Positions 56,204-64,000 of a stretch of 64,000 nt of DNA are shown one piece after another. Origin of the DNA: Thiomicrorhabdus sp. ZW0627 (GTDB lineage Bacteria; Pseudomonadota; Gammaproteobacteria; Thiomicrospirales; Thiomicrospiraceae); contig NZ_JARUQR010000001.1 in assembly GCF_029767005.1 (NCBI RefSeq), forward strand, positions 179,027 to 243,026. Direction: 5' to 3'. A model generated the notes under the pieces. The model did no database searches, was not told where the DNA came from, and saw only the letters and a list, made by a program, of their open reading frames with translations. Both the position numbers and the translations under genes were made by a program. Within the stretch, counting starts at the first letter, position 1. Every line of letters begins with the position of its first letter.

Positions 56204-57276
56204 AGAGTGGTGTTCTGCCTTTCTTCCATGCGTTCGATTTCAGCGGTTACCTTTTGAGTGGCCTGTTCGAGTACCTCTATTCCGGCTTCTTTCTTGAAGG
56301 CGTTTTCAGAGAGGTATCTACGCCATAGTCGGCCACCAGGGAGTCCATGAAATAATCCTAACATATGGCGTGTGACTTGAATAAGTTTCCCACCGTCCAT
56401 CAGGTGTTTTTCAATGTAGGGTTTCATGTTCTCAACGACGTCAAGGCGGCTTGGAGCGGGATCGAGTCTGCCGTAGTAGAGGCGGTCGACTTCGCTTAGG
56501 ATATAAGGTTGTTCGTAGGCGGCTCTTCCAAGCATGACGCCGTCTACCGGAGGAAATCCTTCGTAAGGCTTGAGGTGTTCTAGTCCGGCTTCCAATGTTT
56601 TGATGCCGCCGTTGATTGCAACTTCAAGCTGCGGGAATTCGGATTTGATCCGATGCACCCAGTCGTAATGCAATGGTGGAATCTCACGGTTTTCTTTGGG
56701 TGATAACCCCTGTAGCCAAGCTTTACGGGCGTGAATGACGACGCCGTCTACATCCGCTTCGACCAGGCCTGCTATGAATGAATGCAGCGTTTCAAAATCT
56801 TCCTGGTCGTCGATTCCGATACGGCATTTAACGGTAACGGGAATCGATTGCACTGCCGCTTTCATTGCAGAAACCGACTCTGCGACAATCTGCGGATGCC
56901 CCATTAAACAGGCACCGATCATGTTGTTCTGTACGCGGTCGCTTGGACAGCCGACATTCAGGTTGATTTCTGAATAGCCCCACTCCTCTCCCAGTCCTGC
57001 ACAGGTCGCAAGGTCTTTCGCATCGCTTCCCCCCAGTTGCAGGACAACCGGTGCCTCTTCCGGGCTGTGTCCCAAAAATCGAGGCAGGTTGTCTCCGTAG
57101 ATAATGGCGCCGGTCGTGACCATTTCGGAATATAACCAGGCCTGCTGAGTTAGTTGGCGATGAAAATAACGGCAGTGACGATCCGTCCAGTCGAGCATTG
57201 GCGCGACGGAAAAGCCTTTGGCACTGCTGCTGTATGTGTTTGGATCGGCAATAGTCGGGGAATTAGGATTTTGCAA
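56200..57276 (-). CDS. dusA: tRNA-dihydrouridine synthase A
   Basis: The 358-aa flavin enzyme reduces uridine 20/20a in the tRNA D-loop. Signatures are FSVAPMLDWTDRHCRYFHR, INLNVGCPSDRVQ with the catalytic Cys, VTVKCRIGID, VIHARKAWLQGLSPKENRE and INGGI. No ATG lies upstream of the conserved core: the first is Met27, inside it. The best start is the TTG at 57276; the frame stays open a further 19 codons without a usual start codon. It leads the dusA-xseA-xseB-arsC unit. Confidence 0.93.
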   Translation of the reverse strand: MQNPNSPTIADPNTYSSSAKGFSVAPMLDWTDRHCRYFHRQLTQQAWLYSEMVTTGAIIYGDNLPRFLGHSPEEAPVVLQLGGSDAKDLATCAGLGEEWGYSEINLNVGCPSDRVQNNMIGACLMGHPQIVAESVSAMKAAVQSIPVTVKCRIGIDDQEDFETLHSFIAGLVEADVDGVVIHARKAWLQGLSPKENREIPPLHYDWVHRIKSEFPQLEVAINGGIKTLEAGLEHLKPYEGFPPVDGVMLGRAAYEQPYILSEVDRLYYGRLDPAPSRLDVVENMKPYIEKHLMDGGKLIQVTRHMLGLFHGLPGGRLWRRYLSENAFKKEAGIEVLEQATQKVTAEIERMEERQNTTL

Positions 57277-57601
57277 TTTGACGTTACTTCTTGTTTGTCT
57301 TGGCTGGTATGGTTGAATGAGCCTAGACGGGTTTTAATCAGAGTTCAGTGCTTCCGGTTAGCCGGGAAGCAATTTGAGATTATTATAATCGTTTATGCCT
57401 TAAAAAATGAGTCCGTGCGGCGTGCTTTGTGGTGCTTTTCTGTAGGATTTAATGCTGGCTGTCTCGATTGAGGAGGCGAAAAATCTTAAAAATGCCGAGT
57501 GATAAGCTTTAAATGGGCTTATAGCCATAAAAAATATGGATTCTTTCTGTTCAGACTATAAAATAAACCTAATTGATTAAAACACTGAAAAAGACGTATT
57601 C
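57277..57601. other. 325-bp divergent region between dusA and relA
   Basis: No gene is supported. A TATAAA at 57557-57562 is a possible -10 for relA, 40 bp before its ATG, without a clear -35. A TATAAT lies in TTATTATAATCG near 57380 but its target is unclear. A long plus-strand frame here runs through dusA codons in reverse and was rejected. Confidence 0.5.
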
Positions 57602-59746
57602 ATGACGAGTAAGGCAACCGAACTTTTTAAATTGTTATTCAAGCCGAGTGAGCTGACTGGCGGTCAGTTGGAGAAGTGCCAGCTTGCATGCAATATCGCC
57701 GTTGAGGCCATGGGGCTGCCTGAAAAGTCGATTGTCAGAAGCGTGGATGTCGCTTTAATCCTATCTGAATTAAACATGGATGCTGATACATTGGTCGCCA
57801 CTTTGTTGAGCGACGGTAATGTCGCCGAGTTTTATGACAAGGAATATATTGAAAAGCACTTTGGCGATTCGACGGCGGAACTGGTTGAGGGAATCCGTTA
57901 CCTGAACCAGTTCAAGGAACTGGATTCACCTAACAAGTCGGATATCCAGTATGAGCGTTTGAGACAGATGTTGTTGGCGATGACGACCGACATTCGCATT
58001 ATGGTTGTCAAATTGGCTTATCGTGTCGCCCGTCTACGACAACTCAAGTTTGAAGAGCCAAGTGTCCGCCAACAGATTGCCGAGCAGACTCAATTGATTT
58101 TCGCGCCTTTGGCGAACCGTTTGGGGATTGCACAACTCAAGTGGGAATTGGAAGATCTTTCTTTCCGCTTTTTAGAGCCGGACCAGTATCGCGAAATTGC
58201 CCAGCAACTCGATTCCAACCGTCTGGGGCGTGAAGCCTATATCGATTCGGTAATCGAGATCCTTAAAACGCTATTGGAATCGCAGAATATTGAAGCGAAG
58301 ATCACTGGTCGACCAAAGCATATTTACAGTATCTGGAAAAAGATGCAGCGCAAGAAGCAGCCGATCGATGAACTCTTCGATCTTCGTGCCGTGCGGATCT
58401 ATGTCGATTCCGTCAAACAGTGTTATGAAGTGTTGGGCTTAATCCACAGTCATTGGAGTTATATCAAGGAAGAATTCGACGACTACATCACTTCTCCGAA
58501 AGACAATGGCTATCAATCGATTCATACGGTGATTCTGGGGCCGGAAGGAAAGACAGTTGAAATTCAGATTCGTACTTTTGATATGCACCGCCATGCGGAA
58601 TATGGTGTCGCGGCACACTGGCGTTATAAGGAAGGCGGTAAGAATATTGATAAAAACCTTGAGAAAAGTATCGCGAATGTCCGCCAATTACTTGAGAATG
58701 CGGATGATCCGGAGGTTTTCAAGGAAATCAGTACGGAACTTCAGAGCCAGCATATTTATGTTTTGACACCTCAGAACGAAATCATGACGTTGAGACAGGG
58801 CTCTACCCCACTGGATTTTGCTTACACTATTCATACCGAGCTGGGACATGGGTGCCGAGGGGCTAAGATCAACGGGCGAATTCAGCCTCTGACGACGGTT
58901 TTGAAGACCGGGGATAAGGTCGAGGTTTTATCCGTCAAAAATGGTGGTCCAAGCCGAAACTGGCTGAACCCCAATTTAGGTTATCTGAACAGTAGTAGTG
59001 CTCGTACCAAGGTGAAAGGCTGGTTCAATAAGCAGAACCGGGCGCAGAACATTCAAGCCGGTGAAGGCGTGTTCAATCGTGAAATTAGACGTTTGCATGC
59101 CACTACCGTCAAGGCGCAAGTTATCGCCAGACGCTTCAAGTACGAAAATGAAGACGACCTGTATGAAGCGATTGGTAAAGGTCAGCTGAATGAACGCCAA
59201 TTGGCCAATGCGATTCAGGAAAACCTTAAGCCTGAGCAGAAATCGTACCGCCCTAAAGGTTTGCACAAGCCGGAAAATATTCCGGAAGACCAACAGGTTT
59301 ACGTTGTTGGTGCAACGCAGCTTAAAACGAATCTTGCCCCCTGCTGTCAGCCTGAGAAGGGAGATGATATTGTCGGTTATGTCACCCGTGGTCGAGGCGT
59401 TACCGTGCACCGAAGCGATTGTCCGAATATTCTCAATCTGACCCATGAAGAGTTGCAGCGAATTATCGAGGTATCGTGGAGCTATGCCGAGGCTGAGGCC
59501 GAGTGCTACACTGCGGACTTGTCGATCACCGCTTTTGACAGAAAAGGTCTGTTGCGTGATGTCATGTCTGTGTTGACCGATCTGGATATTAACCTGATTA
59601 CTTCAGAGACCCATACTGACAGTGCCGAGCGAACAGTGGAGATGAAATTGACGCTCGAGGTCGAGCCTCAAATCCATTTAGGGGAGCTTTTAGATCATAT
59701 TGAAAGGATTCAGAATGTGGAATCCGCTTCTATTTCAAAGATTTAA
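57602..59746 (+). CDS. relA: GTP pyrophosphokinase RelA ((p)ppGpp synthetase)
   Basis: The 714-aa protein makes the stringent-response alarmone on stalled ribosomes. The N-terminal HD hydrolase domain is degenerate: where SpoT has HD residues, this has LLSDGN. The synthetase domain has TGRPKHIYSIWKKM, DLRAVRIYV and EFDDYITSPKDNGYQSIHT, and the acidic EFDD motif marks monofunctional RelA. TGS (about 387-450), zinc-finger-like CC (APCCQPEKGDDIVGYV) and ACT (about 640-714) domains follow. It stands alone and is convergent with pgl. Confidence 0.95.
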   Translation: MTSKATELFKLLFKPSELTGGQLEKCQLACNIAVEAMGLPEKSIVRSVDVALILSELNMDADTLVATLLSDGNVAEFYDKEYIEKHFGDSTAELVEGIRYLNQFKELDSPNKSDIQYERLRQMLLAMTTDIRIMVVKLAYRVARLRQLKFEEPSVRQQIAEQTQLIFAPLANRLGIAQLKWELEDLSFRFLEPDQYREIAQQLDSNRLGREAYIDSVIEILKTLLESQNIEAKITGRPKHIYSIWKKMQRKKQPIDELFDLRAVRIYVDSVKQCYEVLGLIHSHWSYIKEEFDDYITSPKDNGYQSIHTVILGPEGKTVEIQIRTFDMHRHAEYGVAAHWRYKEGGKNIDKNLEKSIANVRQLLENADDPEVFKEISTELQSQHIYVLTPQNEIMTLRQGSTPLDFAYTIHTELGHGCRGAKINGRIQPLTTVLKTGDKVEVLSVKNGGPSRNWLNPNLGYLNSSSARTKVKGWFNKQNRAQNIQAGEGVFNREIRRLHATTVKAQVIARRFKYENEDDLYEAIGKGQLNERQLANAIQENLKPEQKSYRPKGLHKPENIPEDQQVYVVGATQLKTNLAPCCQPEKGDDIVGYVTRGRGVTVHRSDCPNILNLTHEELQRIIEVSWSYAEAEAECYTADLSITAFDRKGLLRDVMSVLTDLDINLITSETHTDSAERTVEMKLTLEVEPQIHLGELLDHIERIQNVESASISKI

Positions 59747-59765
59747 CGGGGTTTTCTGAAGCGCT

Positions 59766-59791
59766 TTTGCCGCGTTCAGACTTGCGGCAAA
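59766..59791. terminator. Hairpin between convergent relA and pgl
   Basis: TTTGCCGC / GCGGCAAA with a 10-nt loop overlaps the last codons of pgl. T-runs are short on both sides, so its strength as a terminator is uncertain. Confidence 0.45.
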
Positions 59792-60486
59792 CTCTCCTGA
59801 CTGATGAATACCAGCGTCTGTTTTCCTTTCGCTTGGGCAATCGGTAATTCTTCGCCAGCCAACCATTTCTCAACCGCTTCGGCTTTAGCTTTACCTGTTA
59901 CCAGTTTGATCTGGTGTCGGCAGTGGCTTAGGCATTCCTGAGATAAAGTGACTCTTTCAGGCGGCGGTTTCGGTGAGTGAAATTCGGTTTGAACCAGGCG
60001 CCCCGCCTCGGCTTCATGATTACGCCCTGGAAATAGACTGGCTGTATGACCATCCTCGCCCATTCCCAATAAAACAACGTCGAATTCAATGCCAGAGACG
60101 GTACTTTCATAGGCTTTAGCGGCTTGTTCTGCGCCGAGTTCTGCCGGCATGTAATGAATTTGATCTTTAGGTATCTTGCTGAATTTGAGCCAGGCCTCAT
60201 GTAAGGCCAGGCTGTTTCGTTGAGTATCGTCTGTAGGAACGCAGCGTTCGTCTCCCATGTAGATGTGCCACTTGGACCACTCTATGAGGCTTTTATTGTC
60301 TTTGGTTTCCCGTTCTGCCAAAAGACGGTAGACTGCTAGTGGGGTGGTTCCCCCTGCTGTCACCAGGTGGAAAGCTTTCCTTTCATCGATTGCTGTTTTG
60401 GCGATCTCCAAAATAGCCTCAACAGTTTTTTGTGCAACCGAGTCGGCATTATCAAATACGTGCCAGTCCTGTGGCAGGGTGATCAT
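59776..60486 (-). CDS. pgl: 6-phosphogluconolactonase
   Basis: The 236-aa DevB-type enzyme hydrolyses 6-phosphogluconolactone. Signatures are [30 protein letters not shown], and [17 protein letters not shown]. The ATG overlaps the zwf stop by 4 bp (ATGA). It is the last of the gnd-zwf-pgl operon. Confidence 0.94.
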   Translation of the reverse strand: MITLPQDWHVFDNADSVAQKTVEAILEIAKTAIDERKAFHLVTAGGTTPLAVYRLLAERETKDNKSLIEWSKWHIYMGDERCVPTDDTQRNSLALHEAWLKFSKIPKDQIHYMPAELGAEQAAKAYESTVSGIEFDVVLLGMGEDGHTASLFPGRNHEAEAGRLVQTEFHSPKPPPERVTLSQECLSHCRHQIKLVTGKAKAEAVEKWLAGEELPIAQAKGKQTLVFISQESLPQV

Positions 60487-61976
60487 TCATCTTCCTCTTC
60501 TGGAGAGGTGGTGTGACGCCAACCTTGCTCAGGATGATCGAACAGTTTATCGGCGTCTTTCGGTCCCCAGGTGCCGGATGGGTAGGTATCGATATAGCTT
60601 GTGTTTGATGCCCAGGCTTGGATAACGGGGTCAACGATACTCCAAGCCGCTTTGACCTCATCATAACGCAGGAAGAGCGAACGGTCGCCTTTGATGACAT
60701 CTAGAAGCAGTTCTTCGTAGGCATCTATGGTAATGCCCTCTTCATGGCTAAGACTGGCGTCCAGACTGATTTGGCGAGTATTAATTTCCAGCCCTGGTTG
60801 TTTAGCAGTCATCTCAACTTTGATACTCTCACCGGGTTGAATGTTAAAGATGATCCAATTCGGTTTCATCTTTTTGACTTGGGAGGCCTTGAAGAACTGT
60901 TGTGGAGGATGTTTGAAGCAGACAGAAATCAATGTTTGACTCTTGGGCATGTTTTTACCGGTTTGCAGGTAGAACGGTACCCCTTCCCATCGCCAGTTGT
61001 CTATGTAGAGTTTCAATGCCGCGTAGGTTTCTGTGACACTGTCTTCACTTACGCCCTCTTCTTCAAGATAGGATTTGACGCTCTGGTCGTTGACGGTTCC
61101 CTTGCCATATTGAGCACGGTAGGCTTGTGCGTTGACGTTTTTTTTCAGGATAGGCCTAATCGAATTAAGCAATTTAACTTTTTCGTCACGAAGTGCTTCG
61201 GCTTCCATAGATGCCGGTGGCTCCATGGCAACTAACGCCATCAATTGCAATAGGTGACTTTGGATCATGTCGCGCATGGCTCCGCTGGTATCGTAGTAGC
61301 CGGCACGAGTGCCGACTGCTCGGTCTTCAGAGTGGGTGATCTGGATATGATCGATGTAATTACGATTCCAAAGCGGCTCCATTAGAATGTTGGCGAAACG
61401 GAACACCATGATGTTCTGCACCATTCCTTTACCAAGATAGTGATCGATCCGGTAGGTCTGTTCTTCGGACAGGTAGTGGTTTAACTGATATTGCAGTGCT
61501 TTGGCGGAATCCAGGTCGTAGCCGAACGGCTTTTCGAGTACAACACGTTTCCATCCATCGGATTGATCGAGTAGATCGGCGTCTCCAAGGTTTTTGACCA
61601 CGGGGCCGAAATCCGCCGGGCTCATCGACAGGTAAAATGCCATATTAGGAGACCAGCCTTTGTCCATTATGAAGCTTCTTAGCTCCGGATAACGGTTCTT
61701 GTGGTTGATGTCCATTTTGAAATAAGTGAGACGTTTGGAGAACTTGGAAAATGTGGTTTCACTGATTCCACCGCGAGCGGATTTTTCTATCGAGGTGATA
61801 ATAAGTTCTTGCCAGTCAGCATCGGTTAGGTCACGACGTCCGATCGCGACTATGTTGAAATCCTCGGCCAGACGCCCTTCGGTTTCCAGGTGATAGAAAG
61901 CAGGCATCAGCTTGGTTAGTGAGAGATTACCGGTTGCGCCGAAAATGATGTAGGTGCAGGGGTTGTTTCCGGGCAT
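60483..61976 (-). CDS. zwf: Glucose-6-phosphate 1-dehydrogenase
   Basis: The 497-aa enzyme starts the oxidative pentose phosphate pathway and makes NADPH. The cofactor motif is [15 protein letters not shown] at the N-terminus, EKPFGYDL is conserved, and the active-site signature reads [13 protein letters not shown], with Gly in place of the common Glu after GK. Its ribosome site (GAGGT) lies in the 3' end of gnd, three bases before its own start. Confidence 0.95.
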   Translation of the reverse strand: MPGNNPCTYIIFGATGNLSLTKLMPAFYHLETEGRLAEDFNIVAIGRRDLTDADWQELIITSIEKSARGGISETTFSKFSKRLTYFKMDINHKNRYPELRSFIMDKGWSPNMAFYLSMSPADFGPVVKNLGDADLLDQSDGWKRVVLEKPFGYDLDSAKALQYQLNHYLSEEQTYRIDHYLGKGMVQNIMVFRFANILMEPLWNRNYIDHIQITHSEDRAVGTRAGYYDTSGAMRDMIQSHLLQLMALVAMEPPASMEAEALRDEKVKLLNSIRPILKKNVNAQAYRAQYGKGTVNDQSVKSYLEEEGVSEDSVTETYAALKLYIDNWRWEGVPFYLQTGKNMPKSQTLISVCFKHPPQQFFKASQVKKMKPNWIIFNIQPGESIKVEMTAKQPGLEINTRQISLDASLSHEEGITIDAYEELLLDVIKGDRSLFLRYDEVKAAWSIVDPVIQAWASNTSYIDTYPSGTWGPKDADKLFDHPEQGWRHTTSPEEEDE

Positions 61977-61979
61977 AAG

Positions 61980-63428
61980 TCATACCTCATAGCTTGTTGA
62001 ACTGATGTGGCCACCGGACTGAATCCAGTCGGTGTGAAAGCGTTCTCCTCGTGGCGCGTCGACTCGCTCATAGGTATGTGCGCCGAAATAGTCGCGTTGA
62101 GCCTGAATCATGTTGGCGGAAACCGTTTCACTGCGGTAACCGTCGAAAAATGCCAACGCCGAGCTAAGTGCTGGTGTCGGAATGCTCTGTTTGATGCCGA
62201 AAATAATGGCTTCACGCCAGTTTGCTTCGGCTTTCTTGATGGCTTGCTCGAAGAAACCGTCTTGCAAGAGGTTTTGCAGATCCGGTGCTTCATCGAAAGC
62301 ACGTTTAATTTCTCCTAGGAAGGTACTGCGGATGATGCATCCCCCTCGCCACATCAGTGCAATACCGCCGTAGTTTAAATCCCAGGAATAGGCTTTGGCC
62401 GCTTCTTTCATCAGCATGTAACCTTGTGTGTAGGAGATAATCTTGGAGGCGTAAAGTGCATCATGTATCGCCTCCAAGACTGTTTTCTTGTCGTTCTCGG
62501 TAATAGCTGGTTTGCGAGGATAGATTTTGGAGGCGGTAATACGCTCTTCTTTAAGAGCTGAAAGGCAGCGCGCGTAAACGGATTCGGTGATCAAGGTCAA
62601 AGGAACTCCCATTTCCAGGGAATTGATTCCTGTCCATTTACCGGTACCTTTCTGTCCGGCGGCATCCAGAATCTTGTCAATCAACGGTGAACCGTCTGAA
62701 TCCTTGAATGTGAGAATGTCTGCCGTGATTTCAATCAGGTATGAGTCAAGCACTCCTTTGTTCCATTCGGCAAAGACTTGATGACACTCTTCTGGAGTCA
62801 TCTTGAGGCCTTCCCGCATTAGCTGGTAAGCTTCCGAGATAAGCTGCATATCGCCGTACTCGATACCATTATGTACCATTTTAACGTAGTGTCCCGCACC
62901 TTCATCTCCAACCCAGTCACAGCAAGGTTCTTGGTCTACATGGGCTGAAATGGACTGAAAGATCGGTTTGACCGAATCCCAGGCAAGCGGATTGCCGCCC
63001 GGCATGATGGAAGGACCGTGGCGAGCGCCCTCTTCACCTCCGGAGACTCCGGTTCCTATGAATAGGATTCCTTTTTCTTTAAGGGCATGTGTACGTCGTG
63101 TGGAGTCTATGTAGAGTGAGTTACCCCCGTCAATAATGATGTCACCGTCGTCGAGAAGCGGAACAAGTTGATCGATGAAAAGATCGACAACTTCACCTGC
63201 TTTGACCATTAACATGACTTTACGCGGTGTCTCAAGCGAGTCGACAAGTTCTTCGAGTGAAAACGTGCCTATAATGGGTTTGTCTGCCGCTTCACCTGCC
63301 AGGAAGTTGTTTGTCTTATCCGGGCTTCGGTTGTAGACCGCGACCTTGAAGCCGTGGTCGGCCATGTTTAAAACCAGGTTTTGCCCCATGACTGCGAGAC
63401 CGATGAGTCCAATATCCGCTTTCGACAT
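61980..63428 (-). CDS. gnd: 6-phosphogluconate dehydrogenase (decarboxylating)
   Basis: The 482-aa enzyme oxidises 6-phosphogluconate to ribulose-5-phosphate. The N-terminus has IGLIGLAVMGQNLVLNMADHG and NRSPDK for NADP binding, GGNSLYIDSTRR and GVSGGEEGARHGPSIMPGG for the active site, and HYVKMVHNGIEYGDMQL with the catalytic Lys. The ATG at 63428 is preceded by GGAG five bases upstream; the GTG at 63434 is less likely. In an autotroph this operon would serve NADPH supply and pentose synthesis. Confidence 0.96.
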   Translation of the reverse strand: MSKADIGLIGLAVMGQNLVLNMADHGFKVAVYNRSPDKTNNFLAGEAADKPIIGTFSLEELVDSLETPRKVMLMVKAGEVVDLFIDQLVPLLDDGDIIIDGGNSLYIDSTRRTHALKEKGILFIGTGVSGGEEGARHGPSIMPGGNPLAWDSVKPIFQSISAHVDQEPCCDWVGDEGAGHYVKMVHNGIEYGDMQLISEAYQLMREGLKMTPEECHQVFAEWNKGVLDSYLIEITADILTFKDSDGSPLIDKILDAAGQKGTGKWTGINSLEMGVPLTLITESVYARCLSALKEERITASKIYPRKPAITENDKKTVLEAIHDALYASKIISYTQGYMLMKEAAKAYSWDLNYGGIALMWRGGCIIRSTFLGEIKRAFDEAPDLQNLLQDGFFEQAIKKAEANWREAIIFGIKQSIPTPALSSALAFFDGYRSETVSANMIQAQRDYFGAHTYERVDAPRGERFHTDWIQSGGHISSTSYEV

Positions 63429-63625
63429 AATCACTCCAAAAAGATTTTTTAAAAATCAAAATCATTGTAACCAGGAATTATTAAGAAAAGATTGCAAACC
63501 ATATCCGGTTGAATGACATTCTGATTTTATTTGTATGTTGAGACTACAACGTTGTAGGTGGGTTCAGTCGGAAATATTACTGATTGGGTTTTAGTTTAAC
63601 AGTCGGGAGTTTCAAAGGCTAGAAA

Positions 63626-63654
63626 TAAAAAAAGCCCACGTAAAGTGAGCTTTT
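63626..63654 (-). terminator. Terminator of the tRNA-Glu/Gly/Glu cluster
   Basis: On the minus strand AGCTCAC pairs with GTGGGCT (one G-T pair) around a 5-nt loop and is followed by a T-run. The 63429-63625 stretch holds no gene; it should contain the gnd promoter, for which a TACAAT near 63465 (minus) is a weak candidate. Confidence 0.75.
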
Positions 63655-63660
63655 AGTATG

Positions 63661-63736
63661 TGGCGTCCCGTAGGGGAGTCGAACCCCTGTTACAGCCGTG
63701 AAAGGGCCGTGTCCTAGGCCTCTAGACGAACGGGAC
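63661..63736 (-). tRNA. tRNA-Glu (UUC), copy nearest gnd
   Basis: On the minus strand: acceptor GTCCCGT / ACGGGAC, anticodon loop CTTTCAC giving UUC, T-arm GGTTCGACTCC and encoded CCA. Identical to the copy at 63899-63974. Confidence 0.95.
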
Positions 63737-63819
63737 AGATTGTTTGTCAGTATTTCAGCTGACAGTCGGCTGAATTCAGTAACGCTGGCCTAATAGCTTG
63801 AATTCAACCCACTTAAAAA

Positions 63820-63894
63820 TGGAGCGGGAAACGAGGATCGAACTCGCGACCCCAACCTTGGCAAGGTTGTGCTCTACCGCTGAGCTATTCCCGC
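63820..63894 (-). tRNA. tRNA-Gly (GCC)
   Basis: On the minus strand: acceptor GCGGGAA / TTCCCGC, anticodon loop CTTGCCA giving GCC, T-arm AGTTCGATCC and encoded CCA. Confidence 0.95.
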
Positions 63895-63898
63895 ATAG

Positions 63899-63974
63899 TG
63901 GCGTCCCGTAGGGGAGTCGAACCCCTGTTACAGCCGTGAAAGGGCCGTGTCCTAGGCCTCTAGACGAACGGGAC
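63899..63974 (-). tRNA. tRNA-Glu (UUC), second copy
   Basis: Identical to the copy at 63661-63736, with anticodon loop CTTTCAC. It is 4 bp upstream of tRNA-Gly, so the three form one minus-strand cluster that may continue past the window edge. Confidence 0.95.
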
Positions 63975-64000
63975 GCATTGTAAAACTGATTCTTAATTTC

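Noticed and set aside
57154..57471. 105-aa plus-strand frame overlapping the dusA start
   Set aside because: Half of it is the antisense of conserved dusA codons, and the rest lies in the divergent promoter region.

Overview
The window reads as ordinary core chromosome of a gammaproteobacterium (roughly 47-48% GC by eye). A sulfide:quinone oxidoreductase gene, together with gene orders shared with Pseudomonas and its relatives, suggests a sulfur-oxidising chemolithoautotroph of the Thiomicrorhabdus / Thiomicrospira / Hydrogenovibrio type. That assignment is an inference from protein style and synteny; no database search was possible.

Layout. 1-2.6 kb: end of an RND/MMPL exporter, then a sulfide:quinone oxidoreductase. 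2.6-7.5 kb: a TRIC-family channel, the lipoprotein-releasing ABC exporter (a LolC/E-type permease plus LolD), the ABC-F ATPase YheS and a small DUF2892 membrane protein. 7.7-14.1 kb: the proteostasis cluster tig-clpP-clpX-lon-hupB. 14.1-15.1 kb: four tandem tRNA-Val/tRNA-Asp pairs, three of them in near-identical 255-bp repeats. 15.4-23.3 kb: fabI, a Yej/Npp-like peptide ABC importer operon and a DUF502 protein. 23.3-25.4 kb, minus strand: ubiG, a MupP-type HAD phosphatase and an SDR. 25.7-38.3 kb: gyrA-serC-pheA-hisC-tyrA-aroA-cmk-rpsA-ihfB-lapA-pyrF, joining the topoisomerase, aromatic amino acid synthesis and translation genes. 38.3-46.1 kb: rpsF-rpsR-DUF2232-rplI, dnaB-alr, a Nudix hydrolase, a small membrane protein, a MATE exporter and a YchJ-like SEC-C protein. 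46-53.6 kb: a 47-aa membrane protein too short for usual ORF calling, a DamX-like SPOR protein, a two-component system, a bicupin, rpoN and an antitoxin-like/membrane fusion protein. 53.9-57.3 kb, minus strand: dusA-xseA-xseB-arsC. 57.6-63.4 kb: relA on plus and the oxidative pentose phosphate operon gnd-zwf-pgl on minus. 63.6-64 kb: tRNA-Glu/Gly/Glu on minus.

No prophage, transposon, CRISPR array or defence island is visible, and I found no clear undescribed multi-gene system. The best leads are smaller. An 8-bp palindrome CAGGCCTG occurs twelve times, in genes and intergenic DNA and in all reading frames. Exonuclease VII large subunit carries an N-terminal DUF5710-like domain. An antitoxin-like N-terminus is fused to membrane helices with no toxin nearby. 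The Lol permease looks like a single-gene LolF-type hybrid. The peptide-binding lipoprotein has an extra C-terminal membrane helix. The 47-aa membrane protein and a PheA with an altered ESRP motif also deserve a look.
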